Assembly (NCBI RefSeq): GCF_021049245.1
Contig: NZ_CP088020.1
Span: 998,001 to 1,062,000, forward strand
Source: Radiobacillus kanasensis
GTDB taxonomy: Bacteria; Bacillota; Bacilli; Bacillales; Amphibacillaceae
Length of the DNA stretch: 64,000 bases
Direction of reading: 5' to 3'
The notes beneath the pieces were generated by a model that saw only the letters and a program-made list of their open reading frames with translations, ran no database searches and was not told where the DNA came from. The position numbers and the translations under genes were made by a program. The first letter of the stretch is position 1. Each line of letters begins with the position of its first letter. Below, piece by piece: positions 16,993 through 24,839 of this stretch.

Positions 16993-18183
16993 ATGGAAAT
17001 TTTATTAGGATTAGTGGCCATTATAGTTGTGCTTGGTCTTTCTTACTTAATGTCCAATGATCGTACAAACATTAACTTCATTGGTATCGGTGTTATGTTA
17101 TTACTTCAAATTTTAACGACATGGTTCATGTTTGATACGAGTATCGGACGGCTAATTATTACAAAAATCTCGGATGGGTTTAATAAATTAATAGAATTTG
17201 GAACAGCGGGGGTTAACTTTGTTGTTGGAGGGATTGCTGTCAACGAAGGGGGCAGTGTGTTCTTCTTTAACGTATTACTGTTAATCATCTTCTTTGCAAC
17301 CATTCTCTCTGTTTTAACTCATTTAAAAATTCTTCCGGTTATTATTAAGTATATTGGTGGTGCCTTATCCAAGATAACAGGGTTACCTAAAGTAGAATCG
17401 TTTAATGCCGTGAATAGTATCTTTTTTGGGCAATCAGAAGCACTATTAGCCATTAAATCTCAGTTCCATCATTTAAACCAAAATCGATTGTATATCGTTA
17501 GTGCTTCGGCTATGGGGTCGGTTTCTGCTTCCATCGTTGGTGCTTATATGCAAATGCTACCACCGGAATATGTCCTTGTTGCGTTACCGTTAAACATGTT
17601 TAGCTCCTTGATTGTCGCTTCTATTATTTCGCCAGTAAAAGTGAAACCAGAGGATGACCATGTTGATATTCGCGAAGTTTCTGAATCGAAAAGTATCTTT
17701 GAAGCGATGGGAAATGGTGCTTTAGATGGTGGGAAAATTGCTCTAATTGTGGCAGCTATGTTGATTGCATTTATTGCCTCACTAGAATTAGTAAACTGGA
17801 TTATTCAAGCCGTGTTTGCTGGTGTCACTTTACAACAAATTCTAGGTTACGTGTTCGCACCATTTGGTTTCTTGATGGGTATTGCTCCTGAAGAACTGAT
17901 TCAAGCGGGTGGAATAATGGGTACGAAAATCGTAACAAACGAATTTGTTGCGATGCTTGAATTAGCGCCATTAATTGGACAGCTTTCTAACGAAACAGTC
18001 GGAATCGTAGCCGTGTTCTTAACGAGCTTTGCGAACTTCTCCTCTATTGGGATTATTGCTGGTACAGTGCAAGGGATCGATGGAGAAAAAGGAAAAGTTG
18101 TTTCCAAGTTTGGTTTGAAGCTATTGATTGGAGCAACACTTGGTTCTATCTTATCCGCAACGATGGCAGGGTTGTTCTTGTAA
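16993..18183 (+). CDS. nupC: Concentrative nucleoside transporter, NupC family
   Basis: A 396-residue inner-membrane symporter with about ten hydrophobic segments. Family features are visible: FFNVLLLIIFFATILSVL, the GQSEALLAIKSQF motif involved in nucleoside and cation binding, SASIVGAYMQML, and the late EFVAMLELAPL and FANFSSIGIIAGTVQG motifs. It imports nucleosides with protons or sodium. An AGGAGGTAAAC ribosome site precedes the ATG. Upstream lie a SigA-type promoter and a cre-like site, so catabolite control is likely. It stands alone, without pdp or deo genes. Confidence 0.92.
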   Translation: MEILLGLVAIIVVLGLSYLMSNDRTNINFIGIGVMLLLQILTTWFMFDTSIGRLIITKISDGFNKLIEFGTAGVNFVVGGIAVNEGGSVFFFNVLLLIIFFATILSVLTHLKILPVIIKYIGGALSKITGLPKVESFNAVNSIFFGQSEALLAIKSQFHHLNQNRLYIVSASAMGSVSASIVGAYMQMLPPEYVLVALPLNMFSSLIVASIISPVKVKPEDDHVDIREVSESKSIFEAMGNGALDGGKIALIVAAMLIAFIASLELVNWIIQAVFAGVTLQQILGYVFAPFGFLMGIAPEELIQAGGIMGTKIVTNEFVAMLELAPLIGQLSNETVGIVAVFLTSFANFSSIGIIAGTVQGIDGEKGKVVSKFGLKLLIGATLGSILSATMAGLFL

Positions 18184-18195
18184 AAATATATATAG

Positions 18196-18232
18196 AAAAA
18201 ATCGACTACTTGTGTTGGTAGTCGATTTTTTT
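18196..18232. terminator. Bidirectional terminator between nupC and the convergent gene
   Basis: A 14-bp perfect stem (18196-18209 with 18218-18231) carries A and T runs on its two flanks, so it can end transcription of both converging genes. Confidence 0.85.
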
Positions 18233-18258
18233 ATGATTTCTCTTTTAACTGGATGGCG

Positions 18259-18699
18259 TCACTGGTAGTCAATCTTTTCCTTCATGTAGTCTGCATCGCT
18301 CTTATCAATTCGGAAGTATTCCACTTGGTCCCAGTTTTCTCCTTTACGCTCCCCAATAACGGCACCATCTTCTGTAAACCACATTCTGGAATTGATTAGG
18401 CGAACGGATTGTTTAGGACTCCCCATCTCAAAATAAATATCAGGGTTATCTACATCTATGTTTACATTGCCTACCTTTTCTTTGTGTATATAGATCATCA
18501 AAAAGTTGTCCACGATACTTTGGTTTTCAGTGTCTGTGAAAACCATTTTGTAATCAATTCGATTTGGATTATCGGCGTTTTGATAACCAATTCTTATTTC
18601 TCTGAATGCCTCCTTATTATGGAGATGTCCAGTCCAATACCCGGCTAGAAATAGGACAATAAGTAGAGCGAGCAAACCTATTCTTTTTCTCAGTTTCAA
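18259..18699 (-). CDS. Membrane-anchored protein of unknown function
   Basis: A 146-residue protein with a basic start (MKLRKR) and one hydrophobic segment at about 7-22 (LLALLIVLFLAGYWTG), probably an uncleaved anchor, followed by a ~120-residue extracellular domain. The outer part is acidic and beta-rich (IYFEMGSPKQSVRLINSRMWF), ending in SDADYMKEKIDYQ. AAGGAGGTGTC precedes the ATG. I do not recognise a family. It is convergent with nupC and monocistronic. Confidence 0.7.
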   Translation of the reverse strand: MKLRKRIGLLALLIVLFLAGYWTGHLHNKEAFREIRIGYQNADNPNRIDYKMVFTDTENQSIVDNFLMIYIHKEKVGNVNIDVDNPDIYFEMGSPKQSVRLINSRMWFTEDGAVIGERKGENWDQVEYFRIDKSDADYMKEKIDYQ

Positions 18700-18769
18700 G
18701 ACACCTCCTTCTAATTAATAGGCTGTTTGCTATAAGTTGGTTGTTTTTAATAATCAATAATCACCGGTG

Positions 18770-18880
18770 CCGCTACGGAAATACACTACTCTTTCCGCGG
18801 GCTCGCATAGAACGCTCCCTGTCGGGTCTAAGCGTCTTCGGCTTTCCCGCAGAGTCTTCGCGTATTTCCTCCGCTTAAGG
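18770..18880. repeat. GC-rich Bacillaceae-type intergenic repeat with imperfect long inverted arms
   Basis: This stretch is clearly more GC-rich than its surroundings. The left arm (18775-18800, containing GGAAATACAC and CTTTCCGCGGG) pairs imperfectly with the right arm (18846-18873, CCCGCAGAGTCTTCGCGTA then TTTCC). Pieces such as TTTCCGCGGGC and CCCGCAGAGTCTTCGC resemble a dispersed intergenic repeat I remember from many Bacillus and Oceanobacillus genomes. Both strands carry short ORFs only because of composition. The element's function is unknown. Confidence 0.6.
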
Positions 18881-19283
18881 TTGCTTTCTATTCTAGTGAG
18901 CAGAACTCCAACAAACTGGATTAATATGTGTTTAATCCTGGCTTCCATCAGATAGTCATCTATGATGAAGTATTAAACCGGAGCGGATTCTGACACATAA
19001 CTAATTTAGAAAGGAAGCTGAATTTTTTGAGGCGAGGTGTTAAAAAATGTGTGACTTAAGAAGCAACAGTACTTACAAAAAGAGCATATTCAAATAACAT
19101 GAACTAGTTTAAAAGATTTAACCACTTAAAGGTATGTATATTTATATTGTATGCTTCTGTTTGATGATTGTAAAAGAACATTTTGCACGAGAACTGTCTT
19201 ATGCTAGCCCCATCCTATTTAACAGTTTGTCAGTTCATTCCTATGCTAGTTTTACAGTACAATAGACGTGGAATGTAACCTTT
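18881..19283. other. Intergenic region upstream of the aldehyde dehydrogenase
   Basis: Between the GC-rich repeat and the aldehyde dehydrogenase I see no ORF with a ribosome site and no clear RNA fold. The sequence is AT-rich; the segment TACAGTACAAT near 19250 could be a -10 region, but no convincing -35 element is spaced correctly. Confidence 0.4.
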
Positions 19284-19299
19284 AAGGAGGCGTTTGAAT

Positions 19300-20724
19300 A
19301 TGACGCAGCATTATAAGCTATACATTAATGGACAGTGGATAGATACGAACGAAACAGTAGATGTATTGGATAAATATTCACAGGACGTATACGCAACAGT
19401 AGCGAAAGCGGGTGAGGCCGAAGTCGACAAAGCGATCTCTAGTGCAGAAATAGCTTTTCAAACAACTCAGCTTTCCGCTTATAAACGGTACGAAATTTTA
19501 AAAAGGGTTAGTGAATTGATGCTGGAGCAACAGGATGAACTCGCATTAGGCATTGTAAAAGAAGCTGGAAAACCTTTAAAACAAGCCAAGGGTGAGATTG
19601 TTCGCTCTGCTCAAACCTTTGAATGGGCTGCAGAGGAAGCGAAGCGGATAACTGGAGAAGGTGTTCCAGTTGAAGCAGCACCAGGATCTGAAAACAGAAT
19701 GGCTTTTACGATTAAGGTTCCCGTAGGAGTAATCGGCGCGATAAGTCCGTTTAACTTTCCACTCAATCTCGTTTCTCACAAAGTGGCACCAGCAATTGCA
19801 GCAGGAAATACGGTTGTGCTCAAACCTGCAAGTACAACACCGACTACAGCAATCAAACTAGCGGAAATTTTTGAAAAGGCTGGACTTCCTAATGGTTTCT
19901 TTAACGTTGTCGTTGGTTCTGGTTCAACGGTCGGGAATCAAATGATGAAAGACAATCGAATTAAGCTATATACCTTTACGGGGAGTGCGGAGGTTGGCTT
20001 AAAGCTTAAGCAAAACACCGGTTTAAATAAGTTGATTTTAGAGCTAGGGAATAATTCTCCTGTTATTATCGATAAAGAGGCTGATATAGCCAAAGCATCT
20101 CAACTTACTGCAGAAAAGAGCTTTGCTTTTGCTGGACAGGTTTGCATTTCCGTACAACGGGTTTATGTGCATGAGGATGTACGTGATGAATTTCAAAGGA
20201 AGTTTATGGAGGCCGTTCAAACCTTAAAGGTGGGGGATCCGAATGATTCGGATACAGACGTTGGTCCGATGATCTCTGAAAAGGAAGCAATACGGGCGGA
20301 AGAATGGATTTTGGAAGCGAAGGAACAAGGTGCAAAACTTTTGTGTGGTGGTACGAGAAAAGGTCCTTTATTAGAACCAACAGTTCTTGTGGATGTACAC
20401 AAAACGATGCGAGTGGTGTGTGAAGAAGTGTTTGCGCCAATCGTAAGTATTATTCCATACCGAGATTTGGATGCATGTATTGATGAAATAAACGAATCGC
20501 CATATGGCTTGCAAGGAGGTATTTTCACCCAAAATATTAACACTGCTTTCTATGCAGCTAAAAAAGTGGAAGTGGGAGGCATGATGATTAATGATGCTTC
20601 TCAATATCGGGTGGACTTGATGCCGTATGGCGGTGTGAAAGATAGTGGATCTGGTAAGGAAGGGCCGAAGTATTCGATAGATGAAATGACCGAGGAACGG
20701 TTGGTTGTGTTAAACTTAGAGTAA
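19300..20724 (+). CDS. NAD(P)-dependent aldehyde dehydrogenase
   Basis: A protein of about 474 residues with all family motifs: SPFNFPLNLVSHKVAPAIAAG, VLKPAS (cofactor Lys), FTGSAEVG, the general-base Glu 248 in LELGNNSP and the catalytic Cys 282 in GQVCISVQR. It oxidises an aldehyde to its acid in the cytoplasm; the sequence is closest in style to lactaldehyde/semialdehyde-type enzymes, but the substrate is not clear. I chose ATG 19300 because AAGGAGG ends nine bases ahead; a TTG six bases earlier is in frame. It is monocistronic with its own terminator. Confidence 0.92.
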   Translation: MTQHYKLYINGQWIDTNETVDVLDKYSQDVYATVAKAGEAEVDKAISSAEIAFQTTQLSAYKRYEILKRVSELMLEQQDELALGIVKEAGKPLKQAKGEIVRSAQTFEWAAEEAKRITGEGVPVEAAPGSENRMAFTIKVPVGVIGAISPFNFPLNLVSHKVAPAIAAGNTVVLKPASTTPTTAIKLAEIFEKAGLPNGFFNVVVGSGSTVGNQMMKDNRIKLYTFTGSAEVGLKLKQNTGLNKLILELGNNSPVIIDKEADIAKASQLTAEKSFAFAGQVCISVQRVYVHEDVRDEFQRKFMEAVQTLKVGDPNDSDTDVGPMISEKEAIRAEEWILEAKEQGAKLLCGGTRKGPLLEPTVLVDVHKTMRVVCEEVFAPIVSIIPYRDLDACIDEINESPYGLQGGIFTQNINTAFYAAKKVEVGGMMINDASQYRVDLMPYGGVKDSGSGKEGPKYSIDEMTEERLVVLNLE

Positions 20725-20733
20725 GATTCAGGA

Positions 20734-20764
20734 GGCAGCTACTTTTGCGTAGCTGCCTTATTGT
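20734..20764 (+). terminator. Terminator after the aldehyde dehydrogenase
   Basis: A 9-bp perfect stem, GGCAGCTAC with GTAGCTGCC, is followed by TTATTGTTA. Confidence 0.75.
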
Positions 20765-20843
20765 TATGGGAGCAGGAATTTTGGTTTTTATCACGAAATG
20801 GTAATATAAGAAATTTAGGTAATAAGTGGAAAAGGGGTGTATC

Positions 20844-21404
20844 ATGAAATCAGAAAAGGAAAAGATGATGGCCGGTGAATATTACGATGCTTCAGACCAT
20901 GAGTTAATACAGGATCGGCTTCATGCGCGTCTCCAGACGATGGTGTATAACAAAACGTCAGGGATGGAAGAGAAGAAAAGGAAGGAGATTATAAAATCCC
21001 TTTTTGGAAGTACAGGAAACGAATTTTATATAGAACCTACTTTTCGTTGCGACTACGGCTATAACATTATTGTCGGGGATAGCTTCTATGCCAATTTTGA
21101 TTGTGTCATGCTTGATGTAGCGGAAATAAAAATTGGAAATCATTGTTTTCTTTCTCCTGGAGTCCATCTATATACGGCAACCCATCCTATTGACCCGGAG
21201 GAACGGAACGCAGGCATGGAATATGGAAAGCCCATTACGATCGGGAATAGTGTATGGATTGGGGGAAGAGCGATTATTAATCCGGGCATTACAATAGGAG
21301 ATAACGTGGTGATTGCATCAGGATCGGTAGTTACCAAGGATGTGCCAGATAATGTTGTAGTAGGAGGCAATCCAGCACGTGTTCTAAAGCAAATCGTTGT
21401 ATGA
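20844..21404 (+). CDS. maa: Maltose O-acetyltransferase
   Basis: A protein of about 186 residues in the NodL/LacA/Maa acetyltransferase family, close to the length of B. subtilis Maa. The N-terminal cap ([20 protein letters not shown]) is followed by a left-handed beta-helix of hexapeptide repeats. [20 protein letters not shown], the catalytic His region [20 protein letters not shown] and [20 protein letters not shown] are typical. It transfers acetyl from acetyl-CoA to maltose, glucose or related sugars. ATG 20844 has AAAAGGGGTG upstream; the in-frame GTG at 20826 overlaps that site. A hairpin terminator follows immediately. Confidence 0.93.
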   Translation: MKSEKEKMMAGEYYDASDHELIQDRLHARLQTMVYNKTSGMEEKKRKEIIKSLFGSTGNEFYIEPTFRCDYGYNIIVGDSFYANFDCVMLDVAEIKIGNHCFLSPGVHLYTATHPIDPEERNAGMEYGKPITIGNSVWIGGRAIINPGITIGDNVVIASGSVVTKDVPDNVVVGGNPARVLKQIVV

Positions 21405-21405
21405 A

Positions 21406-21435
21406 AAAAACGGATGTCTAAGGCATCCGTTTTTA
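21406..21435. terminator. Bidirectional terminator between maa and the MATE gene
   Basis: A stem of AAAAACGGATG with CATCCGTTTTT has A and T tracts on both sides; it overlaps the end of the converging MATE gene. Confidence 0.8.
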
Positions 21436-22797
21436 TGTGGTAGGAGAGTATTGTTTTAATAATCTCTTTTGTAGATAGATTAGGCGGAAAAATAGCGTGA
21501 CGGCACCTGCACTTAATCCAATAATGAGTCCCATCCAATAGCCATATGCTTCAAGCGCCGTGAAGTTAGCTAGCAACCAGCCACTTGGTAGCCCGATCAA
21601 CCAATAGCTGATGAGTGACATGATAAACGTGATATTCACATCTTTATAGCCTCTCAAGGTTCCTTGTAAAGGTGCACCAAACGCATCAGCAAACTGGAAA
21701 AAGATAGCGTAAAAAATAAAATTAGTTGTTAACTCGACGACCTCAGGATTGGTATTATATAGTCGTGCAACTGGCTCATCAAATGCATATAAAATGAATC
21801 CAGAGACAAATGCAATGAAGACCCCAAAACTAATCCCCATATAAGCGTACACCTTTGCATCGCGAATACGCTTCGCTCCTACTTCATAGCCTACGACAAT
21901 CGTAAGGGTTAGGGCAATGCTAAATGGAACCATGTATAAGAAGGAAGCGAAGTTAATCGCTGCTTGGTGGGCCGCAATCGTGTACGTACTATACACACTC
22001 ATAAACAACGTAACCGCTGAAAAAATACTCACTTCAAAAAAGATGGAAAACCCAGTAGGAACTCCTATTTTTAACTGCTCGATCCAAGTTGACAAGGAAG
22101 GACTATGCCAGCTTGTAAAGATTCGATCCTCAGAAAAAGGATGGACACGGGCGATGATGAACAACGTGATACCACAAATGAACCAATACGTTAAGGAAGA
22201 AGCAACACCAGCCCCAATGCCGCCAAGTGCAGGGACACCGAATTTGCCGAAAATAAATACGTAGTTAAACAATATATTCAATGGCAAGGATAAGAGTATA
22301 ATGACCATGGACGTTCTCGTTTGTCCTAATGCGTCCATATAACATCTTAACAGGTTAAAAATGAACAACGGAATGATACCTGTTCCGATTCCGATTAAAT
22401 AGTATTTAGCAATATAGCGAACGTGATTTTCTAGGTCCATCACGTTCAAGATAGGGTCTATTAAAAATAAGCCGATTACGGTAACTAATAATGCCATGAG
22501 AATAGATAAGTAAATACCTTGGCGAACCTGTTCTGGTACGTCTTTCTTTTGGTTTGCACCGAGTAACTGCGCTACAATAGGGGATAGGGCAAGAAGAATA
22601 CCGTTAATCCCGGTTGATATAGGAACCCAAAGGCTAGAACCGATAGCCACCCCTGCTAAATCTCCAGCGCCAGCTCGGCCTGACATAACCGTATCAAAGA
22701 AATTCATCGCATACATACTCAACTGGGTAATGAGAATAGGTATAAGGATAACAGAAAATAATTTTAGTTTTTGTTGAAAGGTATAAGTTGGATACAT
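21433..22797 (-). CDS. MATE family multidrug/toxin efflux transporter
   Basis: A 454-residue protein with twelve hydrophobic segments in two homologous halves. Typical motifs are ITQLSMYAMNFFDTVMSGRAG near the N-terminus, GIIPLFIFNLLRCYMDALGQ and GAPLQGTLRGYKDV in the second half. Members export cationic compounds in exchange for Na+ or H+ across the cytoplasmic membrane. The C-terminus is charged and short. It is monocistronic and divergent from murG; AAAGGAAGACTCCC before the ATG serves as the ribosome site. Confidence 0.92.
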   Translation of the reverse strand: MYPTYTFQQKLKLFSVILIPILITQLSMYAMNFFDTVMSGRAGAGDLAGVAIGSSLWVPISTGINGILLALSPIVAQLLGANQKKDVPEQVRQGIYLSILMALLVTVIGLFLIDPILNVMDLENHVRYIAKYYLIGIGTGIIPLFIFNLLRCYMDALGQTRTSMVIILLSLPLNILFNYVFIFGKFGVPALGGIGAGVASSLTYWFICGITLFIIARVHPFSEDRIFTSWHSPSLSTWIEQLKIGVPTGFSIFFEVSIFSAVTLFMSVYSTYTIAAHQAAINFASFLYMVPFSIALTLTIVVGYEVGAKRIRDAKVYAYMGISFGVFIAFVSGFILYAFDEPVARLYNTNPEVVELTTNFIFYAIFFQFADAFGAPLQGTLRGYKDVNITFIMSLISYWLIGLPSGWLLANFTALEAYGYWMGLIIGLSAGAVTLFFRLIYLQKRLLKQYSPTT

Positions 22798-22910
22798 GGG
22801 AGTCTTCCTTTTTCAATGAATTTCCATTAGGATAGAGAGGATTATAACACAATTTTATTGGGGAAGAGAACCTAACTTGCTTGTGAAGTACAGATAGAGA
22901 GGGCGTCATT

Positions 22911-23981
22911 ATGAAGGAGAAACGAATTTTATTTACTGGTGGAGGTACAGCTGGCCATGTCATGGTTAATTTGGCTGTCATCCCATCTTTTCAAAAAGAA
23001 GGTTGGACTATAGATTATATTGGATCACATGAGGGAATCGAGCGCGAATTAATAGAACCGTTAGAGGGTGTTACCTACCACCCGATTTCTACTGGAAAGC
23101 TAAGGCGATACTTTTCTAAAGAAAACTTCAAGGATCCGTTTAAAGTATTAAAAGGAACGTTACAAGCTCACCGTATTATTGGGAAAACAAAACCAGCAGT
23201 CATTTTTTCAAAAGGTGGTTTTGTATCTGTTCCTGTCCTTGTTGCAGCCAGGATGAGACGTGTCCCAGCGGTTATCCATGAATCGGATATTACCCCAGGA
23301 TTGGCGAATAAAATCGCAATTCCATTTTCTAAAAAAGTACTGACTACTTTTCCAGAAACAGTTCAATACCTGCCGGAAAACAAGGCTGAGTGGATTGGCG
23401 CTGTGATTAGGGATGAGTTATATGTAGGGAGTAAAACGAAGGGCTTAAGATTTACTGGGTTACCCGGAAAAAAATCAGTTCTTTTAATCATGGGAGGCAG
23501 CGGTGGCGCTAGAAAGATTAACGAAGCGGTGCGAAATCAACTGGATACTCTATTAAAGGAATTTGAAATCATTCATTTATGCGGGAAAGAAAATGTAGAT
23601 ACTTCGATTCAACGAGAAGGATATGTGCAGTACGAATACGTGAAAGATGAGTTATCGGATTTGTTTGCCACTACGGATTTCGTCTTGTCGCGGGCGGGCT
23701 CGAATGCGATTTTTGAATTTTTAGCACTGCGTAAGCCGATGCTTCTTATTCCACTGTCACGGAATGCGAGTCGAGGGGATCAAATTTTAAATGCTAAATC
23801 CTTTGAAAAACAAGGGTATGCCCGTATGGTCGAGGAAGAAGAACTTACAGAGGAACGTTTAGTTCAAGAACTGAAAAGTTTGAAGGAAGGAAAAAACAGC
23901 GTGATTACGAAAATGCGCTCGTTTGAAAGTAGAGAAGCGAAACAAAAGGTTATTAATATCATAAAACAATCAGCACGATAG
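22911..23981 (+). CDS. murG: MurG-type UDP-GlcNAc:lipid I N-acetylglucosaminyltransferase
   Basis: A 356-residue two-domain glycosyltransferase. The N-domain has the glycine-rich GGGTAGHVMVNLAV and SKGGFVSVPVLVAARM motifs; the C-domain has MGGSGGARKINEAV and SRAGSNAIFEFLALRKPMLLIPL for UDP-GlcNAc. It makes lipid II at the inner face of the membrane. The gene is not in a dcw cluster here; it is next to an AAC(3)-like gene, and several Bacillaceae carry murG or a second copy outside dcw. Whether this is the only copy cannot be judged. The ribosome site is GAGAGGGCG. Confidence 0.92.
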   Translation: MKEKRILFTGGGTAGHVMVNLAVIPSFQKEGWTIDYIGSHEGIERELIEPLEGVTYHPISTGKLRRYFSKENFKDPFKVLKGTLQAHRIIGKTKPAVIFSKGGFVSVPVLVAARMRRVPAVIHESDITPGLANKIAIPFSKKVLTTFPETVQYLPENKAEWIGAVIRDELYVGSKTKGLRFTGLPGKKSVLLIMGGSGGARKINEAVRNQLDTLLKEFEIIHLCGKENVDTSIQREGYVQYEYVKDELSDLFATTDFVLSRAGSNAIFEFLALRKPMLLIPLSRNASRGDQILNAKSFEKQGYARMVEEEELTEERLVQELKSLKEGKNSVITKMRSFESREAKQKVINIIKQSAR

Positions 23982-23994
23982 GTGGAAAAGATAG

Positions 23995-24819
23995 ATGGAA
24001 AACGTAATAAAAGCAGCTGTGAGACCTAGAACAAGACATTCCTTGAAAGCTGATTTAGATGCTCTAGGAGTACAAAAAGGAATGACGGTTATTGTGCATT
24101 CCTCCTTGTCCTCGTTAGGATGGGTGAATGGGGGCGAGGTTGCAGTTATTCAAGCTTTACAAGATGTTATTACTGACGAAGGCACGATTGTTATGCCAGC
24201 GCAAACTCCAACTCTGTCTGACCCAGCTGAATGGGGCAATCCTCCTGTTCCGGAGGACTGGTGGGACGAAATTAAAGAGACGATGCCAGCCTACGAGGAG
24301 GGTTATACACCTACTTATGGAATGGGTAAAATTGTAGAAGCATTTCGTTCTTTTCCGAGTGTCAAACGGAGTAGTCATCCGATGTATTCATTTCTAGCCT
24401 GGGGAAAAAATCGAGATACGATCCTGGCGAACCATTCCTTAGAAAACGGGTTAGGGGAAGAATCTCCCTTGAAAAAACTCTATGACATGGAAGCTTCCGT
24501 TTTACTGATTGGTGTAGGATATGACAGCAACACGAGCTTTCATTTGGCGGAGTATCGTATCCAAAATCAACAGTTAGTTCCAAAAGGCTCGCCTATGATG
24601 GAGAACGGAATGCGTGTTTGGAAAAACTATATGGATATTGAATTTAGAGAAGAGCTATTTGAAGACTTAGGGAATGACTTTGAAAACGAATTGCCTGTCA
24701 AAAAAGGATATATTGGCTCAGGTTTGACGAAGTTATTTTCCGTTCGAGAAGCGGTCGATTACGCGGCAGAATGGCTAGAAAACTATGATGATAAAATAAA
24801 GGAGCACAAGGGTTCATGA
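23995..24819 (+). CDS. Aminoglycoside N(3)-acetyltransferase family protein
   Basis: A 274-residue protein of the AAC(3)/YokD family. Visible motifs are VIVHSSLSSLGWVNGG (acetyl-CoA site), GTIVMPAQTPTLSDPAEWG, RSSHPMYSFLAWGKN (catalytic His region) and LLIGVGYDSNTSFHLAEY. The enzymes acetylate the 3-amino group of deoxystreptamine aminoglycosides; chromosomal Bacillus members often have other or unknown natural substrates, so resistance should not be assumed. It follows murG by 13 bases and may be co-transcribed. A bidirectional terminator follows. Confidence 0.9.
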   Translation: MENVIKAAVRPRTRHSLKADLDALGVQKGMTVIVHSSLSSLGWVNGGEVAVIQALQDVITDEGTIVMPAQTPTLSDPAEWGNPPVPEDWWDEIKETMPAYEEGYTPTYGMGKIVEAFRSFPSVKRSSHPMYSFLAWGKNRDTILANHSLENGLGEESPLKKLYDMEASVLLIGVGYDSNTSFHLAEYRIQNQQLVPKGSPMMENGMRVWKNYMDIEFREELFEDLGNDFENELPVKKGYIGSGLTKLFSVREAVDYAAEWLENYDDKIKEHKGS

Positions 24820-24836
24820 CCTTGTGCTCCTTTTCT
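24801..24836. terminator. Bidirectional terminator between the AAC(3)-like gene and ydgH
   Basis: An 11-bp perfect stem, GGAGCACAAGG with CCTTGTGCTCC, is followed by TTTTCTC on the plus strand and is also positioned to stop the converging MMPL gene. Confidence 0.8.
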
Positions 24837-24839
24837 CTA

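Noticed and set aside
18754..18955. Overlapping ORFs on both strands (62-64 codons)
   Set aside because: They arise from the GC-rich repeat; neither has a ribosome site.
23995..24819. Acquired aminoglycoside resistance gene
   Set aside because: The AAC(3)-like gene has normal composition, no mobile flanks and follows murG closely, so it looks like a native chromosomal family member.
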